Source: Streptomyces ossamyceticus (GTDB lineage Bacteria; Actinomycetota; Actinomycetes; Streptomycetales; Streptomycetaceae). From it: a stretch of 38,572 nucleotides of DNA. The notes beneath the pieces were generated by a model. That model was given only the letters and a program-made list of their open reading frames with translations, was not told the DNA's origin and searched no databases. The position numbers were made by a program, and so were the translations under genes. Below, one piece after another: positions 34,309 through 38,572 of the stretch. Numbering within the stretch: the first letter of the stretch is position 1; each line of letters begins with the position of its first letter. The DNA is taken from contig NZ_LIQX01000206.1 in assembly GCF_001418475.1 (NCBI RefSeq), positions 1 through 38,572 on the forward strand, given 5' to 3'.

Positions 34309-35655
34309 AGCCTCCAACCACAAGTCGAGACGCAGGCACAGCCGTCCGTCGAGCCAGTACTCGCCCCAGTCACCGAGGCGTAGCGGCGGGCAGTTCCTGG
34401 GGGACGACGGCGTGGTGGACGCGGGCGGCACGGAAGGCGTGGGCAGGGTCGCCGGTTCACCCGTACGGCCGAAAAGGGCGGACCGGTAGACCAGGGAAGA
34501 TCTGGGATTGTCCGCACACTGCCAGACTCCGTGCGGGCAGTAGTCGGTCAGTGTGTTGTACAACGGCTTGTGCTCGTCGATCCAGGCGAGCATCCTCCGC
34601 ATGTATTCGGCGTTGTCACCGTTACGGAAGAGTCCCCATTCGGGATAGGAGATGGGCTTGTTATGGGATTTCGCGAAATCCACTTGCGCTTGCAGCCCGT
34701 ACGGTTCTGTCACCTGCTCGTCGAAGGAAACTCCTCGTGGCTGGTCGTACGAGTCCATTCCGATGATGTCGACCGTGTCGTCCCCGGGGTAGCACTGCGT
34801 CCAGGGAACGGCGTCCCGGCCCCGACTCGGTGTGAAGTCGAACCGGAATTCCTGGCCCGGAACCGAACGCATGGTGGTGACGATCCTGTTCCAGTACGAC
34901 TTCCATGCCGTCGGGTCGGGTCCACAGCGATGGGTGTAGGTCGTGCCGTTCATCTCCCAGCCGAGCACCAGTACCGTGTCCGGCACGTCCAACGCGACCA
35001 GCCGCTCGGCGAGTGCGCGGAAGTGATGGTCGAAGTGCCCGGCCGCGCCCTGCCGCAGCAGCGACCTCACCTCGGCGTCGGAGAGACCCTCCTCGTTGCG
35101 CTCCTGCATGGGCACGTTGAGGACGAAGATCCGGTCGTCCTTCGCCGTGCGCCAGCGCGCCCACGGCGCGAGGAAACGGTGCGTGCCCTCGATGTTGCTC
35201 CAGCGGTCCCCCGGCAGATAGGTGTGGCCGACGCGCAGTTCGGCGCCACCCAGCCACCTGCTGAGTCCCGTCATGGCGTACACGCCCCGGACTCCGGAGT
35301 CGAGGAAGGCACCGAAGGCGGGGCGCTCACCGCCGGGCGACGAGGCCGGCGGGGCGGCGGCCGAAGAACTCGACGTGGCCGGCTTCGACAGCGCGGTGAG
35401 AGGCGGGGGCGTGAGGCCCGGAGCGACCGCGGATGTCTGCGGTGACTTCGGCGACTGCGGCGCGACGGGTGGGTCGACCGCAGGCAGCGTCGACACAGTC
35501 GGCGCCGGGGTGGCCGCCAACGGAGCGGGAGAACCGGCGATGGGCCCCGTCCCCGCCGCGAAGCCGGTGCCGGAGGCCAGCGCGGCCGAAATGGCGACCA
35601 CCGCCGCGACGACGGCCGGTCGCCTGGTCCGGGCCCGACACTGCTGTAGAACCAT
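34303..35655 (-). CDS. Secreted GH26-like glycoside hydrolase
   Basis: A 450-aa protein. A signal peptide (RRPAVVAAVVAISAALASG) is followed by a ~90-residue Ala/Pro/Ser/Thr linker. The catalytic barrel has WSNIEGTHRFLAPWARW, LVLGWEMNG (probable acid/base Glu near 232), FDFTPSRG, VDIIGMDSYD and PISYPEWGLF (probable nucleophile Glu near 340). GH26 enzymes are mostly beta-mannanases; relatives in exopolysaccharide loci trim the polymer. It converges on the operon and diverges from the ATP-grasp gene, so it probably acts on this locus's glycan. The start at 35,655 has GGAG upstream; the frame extends to 35,748 without further support. Confidence 0.85.
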   Translation of the reverse strand: MVLQQCRARTRRPAVVAAVVAISAALASGTGFAAGTGPIAGSPAPLAATPAPTVSTLPAVDPPVAPQSPKSPQTSAVAPGLTPPPLTALSKPATSSSSAAAPPASSPGGERPAFGAFLDSGVRGVYAMTGLSRWLGGAELRVGHTYLPGDRWSNIEGTHRFLAPWARWRTAKDDRIFVLNVPMQERNEEGLSDAEVRSLLRQGAAGHFDHHFRALAERLVALDVPDTVLVLGWEMNGTTYTHRCGPDPTAWKSYWNRIVTTMRSVPGQEFRFDFTPSRGRDAVPWTQCYPGDDTVDIIGMDSYDQPRGVSFDEQVTEPYGLQAQVDFAKSHNKPISYPEWGLFRNGDNAEYMRRMLAWIDEHKPLYNTLTDYCPHGVWQCADNPRSSLVYRSALFGRTGEPATLPTPSVPPASTTPSSPRNCPPLRLGDWGEYWLDGRLCLRLDLWLEAR

Positions 35656-35733
35656 GTCTGCTCCGCTCTCCGCACTCCTGCTGTTTTCAGCCTTGGCGTT
35701 TCCACTGCCACTGTTGGTTTTCTGTGCCGCTCT

Positions 35734-35765
35734 CCGCATTACTGACACCCCGCATTACTGACATC
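35734..35765. promoter_or_regulatory. 16-bp direct repeat between divergent genes
   Basis: Two adjacent units starting CCGCATTACTGACA (35,734-35,749 and 35,750-35,765) lie between the divergent hydrolase and ATP-grasp genes. They are followed by related TGAC steps near 35,778. This is a candidate binding site for a regulator of both genes. Confidence 0.5.
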
Positions 35766-35858
35766 CAGTCACATGAAATGACGTGACGCCACTGTGGTTA
35801 CGACTTTCGAGTGCCTCGCTCGCCCGCACGGGTGAGCCGATCCGAAGGAGTGAGGTCC

Positions 35859-37115
35859 GTGCAGCTGCTCGACACCCGCGTCCCCGCCGTTCTACTGCGG
35901 ATCGACCGGAATTTCTTTCACCACGGAACGCTGGGCGCTGTTCGTTCGCTCGGCAGAGCGGGAGTGGAGGTGCATGTGGTCGCCGATTCCACGGCAAGCC
36001 CCGTAGCCAGATCACGATTTCTACGGGAGATGCATCCCCCGCCGCCGCCCGGATCGTCCCCACGCGAGATCGCCGCCGCGCTGCGTCGGGTGGCCACCCG
36101 GATCAGGCGGCCCGCCGTCCTGGTCCCGATGGACGACGCGAGCGCGGTCGCCGTGGGCCGTATGCGTGAGGAACTCGCGCCCTCCTATCTGCTGCCCTCG
36201 CCCGGCACTCTGCCCGAACGCGCTGCCGACAAGGCCGACCTGGCCGCCCTGTGCGCGTCCCTGGACATCGCGCACCCGGTGACCCTGGTCCCGGACAGCC
36301 CGGCGGACGCCGCCGAGGCCACCTGGCGGCTGGGACTTCCGCTGGTGGCGAAGTGGAGCCGGCCCTGGCTCGTGCCCGCCGGCAGCACGCTGCGCAGCAC
36401 GGTGCTGGTGAACTCCTCCCGGCAGGCCCGGGAGCTGTATCTGCGCACCGAGGAGGCCGGCAGCGCACTGCTGCTTCAGGCGTATCTGCCGCCGGGTCCG
36501 AACCGCGACTGGTTCTTCCACGGATACGCCGACCGCTCCGGTGCTGTGCGCGCGGGCGGGACGGGCCGCAAGCAACAGGCGTGGCCACGCGGGGCGGGCC
36601 TGACCGCCGTCGGCTGTTGGACGGCCAACCCACAGGTACAGGCACTCGCCGAGCGGCTCACCGGTGAGCTCGGCTACCGCGGCATCCTCGACCTCGACTT
36701 CCGCCGTTGCGGCGCGACGGGCCTCTACCACCTGCTCGACTTCAACCCGCGCCCCGGCGCCCAGTTCCGGCTGTTCTCCGACTCCGCCGGGCTGGACGTC
36801 GTACGCGCCCTGCATCTCGACCTGACACAACGTCCGCTGAAGGCGGCCGCACCACTGTTGGGGCGGTCGTACGTGGTGGAGAACTACGCACCGCTGGCCG
36901 CGCTGCGGCCCGCGCCGCGCGGACGCGAAATGGCCTGGCACGCCACGGACGACCCCGCTCCCGGCAGGGCGATGTGGTCCCTTTGGTGCCGCCACGTGCC
37001 CCGTCGGCTGCGGGAGCGGCTGCGCGCGGTCCGGTCGGCACCCGAATCGGCACGCGGAGCCCGTCAGGCTGCCGCACAGCCCCTCATCGACGACGAGAAA
37101 GCGAGCAGTTGCTGA
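35859..37115 (+). CDS. ATP-grasp carboxylate-amine ligase-like protein
   Basis: A 418-aa protein with three ATP-grasp parts. An N-terminal domain has RNFFHHGTLGAVRSLGRAGV. A linker reads ADKADLAALCASLDIAHPVTL. The ATP-binding region has LPLVAKWSRPW, the LLLQAYLPPG hinge, RGILDLDFRRC and LLDFNPRPGAQFRLF, the last carrying the metal-binding Asp and Asn. Such enzymes join a carboxylate to an amine through an acyl-phosphate. GAAGGAG precedes GTG 35,859. It is coupled to the flavin enzyme by a 1-nt stop/start overlap (TGATG). Its position suggests it tailors glycan substituents or makes a small metabolite; neither is shown. Confidence 0.87.
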   Translation: MQLLDTRVPAVLLRIDRNFFHHGTLGAVRSLGRAGVEVHVVADSTASPVARSRFLREMHPPPPPGSSPREIAAALRRVATRIRRPAVLVPMDDASAVAVGRMREELAPSYLLPSPGTLPERAADKADLAALCASLDIAHPVTLVPDSPADAAEATWRLGLPLVAKWSRPWLVPAGSTLRSTVLVNSSRQARELYLRTEEAGSALLLQAYLPPGPNRDWFFHGYADRSGAVRAGGTGRKQQAWPRGAGLTAVGCWTANPQVQALAERLTGELGYRGILDLDFRRCGATGLYHLLDFNPRPGAQFRLFSDSAGLDVVRALHLDLTQRPLKAAAPLLGRSYVVENYAPLAALRPAPRGREMAWHATDDPAPGRAMWSLWCRHVPRRLRERLRAVRSAPESARGARQAAAQPLIDDEKASSC

Positions 37116-38368
37116 TGTACGACCTGCTGGTGGTGGGCGCAGGCCCATACGGCCTGTCCATCGCGGCGCACGCCGCGTCCGCCGGGCTGAACCTGCGCGT
37201 CCTCGGGCGGCCCATGGCGTCCTGGCGGGCCCACATGGCTCGCGGCATGTATCTGAAGTCCGAGCCATGGGCCTCCAACCTCGCCGCCCCTGACGGCCGT
37301 TGGCGTCTGGACGCGTACTGCGCGGCCGCTGGGCTCACGGCGCGTCACGCGGAGCCGATCCCGGTGGAGACGTTCGCCGCGTACGGCCTGTGGTTCGCGC
37401 GCAACGCCGTGCCCGAGGTCGACGAGCGCATGGTGAGCCGGGTGTCGGCCGGTCCGGTCGGCTTCGAGGCGGTCACCGAGGACGGAGAGGTGCTGCGCGC
37501 CCGGACGGTGGCACTGGCGGTCGGCGTCATGCCCTTCACGCAGGTGCCTTCCGTCCTGCGTGGCCTGCGTCCCGCACTCGTCACGCACAGCAGCGACCAC
37601 CATGACCTCGGCCGTTTCCGCGGCATGGACGTCACGGTGATCGGTGGCGGCCAGGCAGCCCTGGAGACAGCGGCGCTCCTGGCCGAACAGGGCACACGCG
37701 TACGGCTGCTGGCGCGGGCGGAACAACTGCGCTGGAACGACGTACCGCCGCCCTTGCGGCGCCTGTGGTGGCAGTCGGCCCGCACCCCGCACAGCGGTCT
37801 CGGCTGCGGCTGGCGCAACTGGTTCTACGCCGAGCGTCCGGGCCTCTTCCGTCGCCTCCCCGAGGCGACCCGCACCCGTGTCGCGGCCACGGCGCTGGGG
37901 CCGGCGGGTGCCTGGTGGGTGCGGGACCGGGTCGAGCCGGTGGTGGAGACGATGCTCGGCCGCGAGGTCGTCGCGGCCCGTGCGGTGCCGGGCGGCGTAC
38001 GGCTGGAGACGGTGAGCCGGACCGGGGAGCCGAGCTTCCTGGACACCGAGCACGTGATCGCGGCCACGGGGTTTCGCGCGACCCGCGACCGGCTCGGCCT
38101 GCTCTCCGAGGAGTTGCGCGCGAGCCTCACCACGACATCCGACGGGGCCCCCGCTGTCGGCCCGACGTTCGAGTCCTCGTGTCACGGACTGTTCCTGGCA
38201 GGCCTGTTGACGGCCTCCACGTTCGGACCCGCCATGCGCTTCGTCCACGGAGCGACCTTCACGGCGACAACGCTCGTACGAGGAGTGCGCCACCGACTGC
38301 GCACCGCCGCCCCGCCCGCCCGGGCGATCCCCGTGCCAATGGGACGCAGGCACGCAGAAGCCCCCTGA
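37115..38368 (+). CDS. FAD-dependent oxidoreductase (flavin monooxygenase-like)
   Basis: A 417-aa protein with two Rossmann motifs: VVGAGPYGLSIAAHAAS at residues 6-22 for FAD and VTVIGGGQAALETAALLAEQG near 172 for NAD(P)H. A late IAATGFRAT segment is followed by GLFLAGLLTASTFGPAMRFVHGA, the FAD-closing motif. The layout is that of N-hydroxylating or Baeyer-Villiger-like flavin monooxygenases. The start at 37,115 is the only one that begins exactly at the FAD motif; upstream frame is inside the ligase gene. The ligase-oxidoreductase pair is a separate operon diverging from the hydrolase. The substrate is unknown. Confidence 0.88.
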   Translation: MYDLLVVGAGPYGLSIAAHAASAGLNLRVLGRPMASWRAHMARGMYLKSEPWASNLAAPDGRWRLDAYCAAAGLTARHAEPIPVETFAAYGLWFARNAVPEVDERMVSRVSAGPVGFEAVTEDGEVLRARTVALAVGVMPFTQVPSVLRGLRPALVTHSSDHHDLGRFRGMDVTVIGGGQAALETAALLAEQGTRVRLLARAEQLRWNDVPPPLRRLWWQSARTPHSGLGCGWRNWFYAERPGLFRRLPEATRTRVAATALGPAGAWWVRDRVEPVVETMLGREVVAARAVPGGVRLETVSRTGEPSFLDTEHVIAATGFRATRDRLGLLSEELRASLTTTSDGAPAVGPTFESSCHGLFLAGLLTASTFGPAMRFVHGATFTATTLVRGVRHRLRTAAPPARAIPVPMGRRHAEAP

Positions 38369-38394
38369 GAGACGCACCGTCTGCCAAGGGGCTG

Positions 38395-38427
38395 CCGGGT
38401 GCCGGAGATGCTTCCTCCGGCACCCGG
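38395..38427. terminator. Convergent hairpin terminator
   Basis: A perfect 13-bp stem, CCGGGTGCCGGAG with CTCCGGCACCCGG, 7-nt loop, between the flavin oxidoreductase gene and the converging LPETG gene. Confidence 0.85.
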
Positions 38428-38436
38428 AGCGGGACG

Positions 38437-38572
38437 CTATCGGCCGGACCCCGCCCGGCCTCGTCGATACAGGATGGCGCCGCTCGTCAGCAGCAGCGCG
38501 GCCATGCCCGACGCCGCCAGTACCTGCTCACCGGCGCCGGTCTCGGGGAGGGCGGGCGGTCGTGCCGCTGTC
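38437..38572 (-). CDS. C-terminus of an LPETG-anchored cell-wall protein (partial)
   Basis: Only the last ~44 residues lie in the window. They form a standard sorting signal: ALPETGAGEQ, the hydrophobic helix VLAASGMAALLLTSGAIL, and the basic tail YRRGRAGSGR followed by a TAG stop. The LPETG pentapeptide is canonical, unlike the LAETG of the surface protein at 5854-7296. The gene begins beyond the right edge. A role in surface display with the exopolysaccharide is possible but cannot be judged from this fragment. Confidence 0.85.
   Translation of the reverse strand, partial: TAARPPALPETGAGEQVLAASGMAALLLTSGAILYRRGRAGSGR

Overview
The window has the marks of a Streptomyces chromosome. It is very G+C rich, with strong G/C bias at third codon positions and frequent GTG or TTG starts. 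The genes include ssbB, a dynamin-like GTPase pair, melC1/melC2, a class F sortase, and LAETG and LPETG surface proteins.

Region 1 (1-12,969) is mostly core genome. It holds the end of a Gly/Pro-rich FHA protein, an isoaspartate methyltransferase-like protein and a group II truncated haemoglobin. A minus-strand run follows: ettA, a hot-dog thioesterase and an unknown protein. Then come a thioester-domain LAETG surface protein, ssbB and two coupled dynamin-like GTPases that are probably dynA and dynB.

Region 2 (12,970-17,551) is a small integrative element in the 3' end of a tRNA-Arg(TCT) gene. A perfect 46-bp repeat, present in the tRNA and again at 17,506-17,551, bounds about 4.55 kb of visibly less G+C-rich DNA. 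It carries a tyrosine integrase, a 61-aa zinc-finger-like protein, a GIY-YIG-like protein with an N-terminal Cys/His cluster, a 63-aa protein, an XRE-type regulator with a large C-terminal domain, and about 700 bp with no gene. I see no replication or transfer gene. The likely original terminator of the tRNA now lies beyond the right att site.

Region 3 (17,552-23,684) is a decayed zone. It holds a relic of a second integrase pointing at the att site, a frameshifted Excalibur-domain relic, a tandem duplication and an IS481-like transposase relic. Intact genes among these are a small surface protein paired with a class F sortase, the tyrosinase operon melC1-melC2, and a small secreted protein.

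Region 4 (23,685-38,368) is an exopolysaccharide locus. A secreted protein is followed by eight tightly packed genes: a GT4 glycosyltransferase, a polyprenyl-phosphate sugar transferase, an O-antigen ligase/polymerase-like protein, a MurJ/Wzx-like flippase, a polysaccharide deacetylase, a second GT4, a Wzz-like protein and a CelD-like acyltransferase. A secreted GH26-like hydrolase converges on this operon. An ATP-grasp ligase and a flavin oxidoreductase diverge from the hydrolase. Together they suggest lipid-linked assembly, flipping, polymerisation, modification and trimming of an unidentified extracellular glycan. The window ends in the C-terminus of an LPETG-anchored protein on the minus strand.
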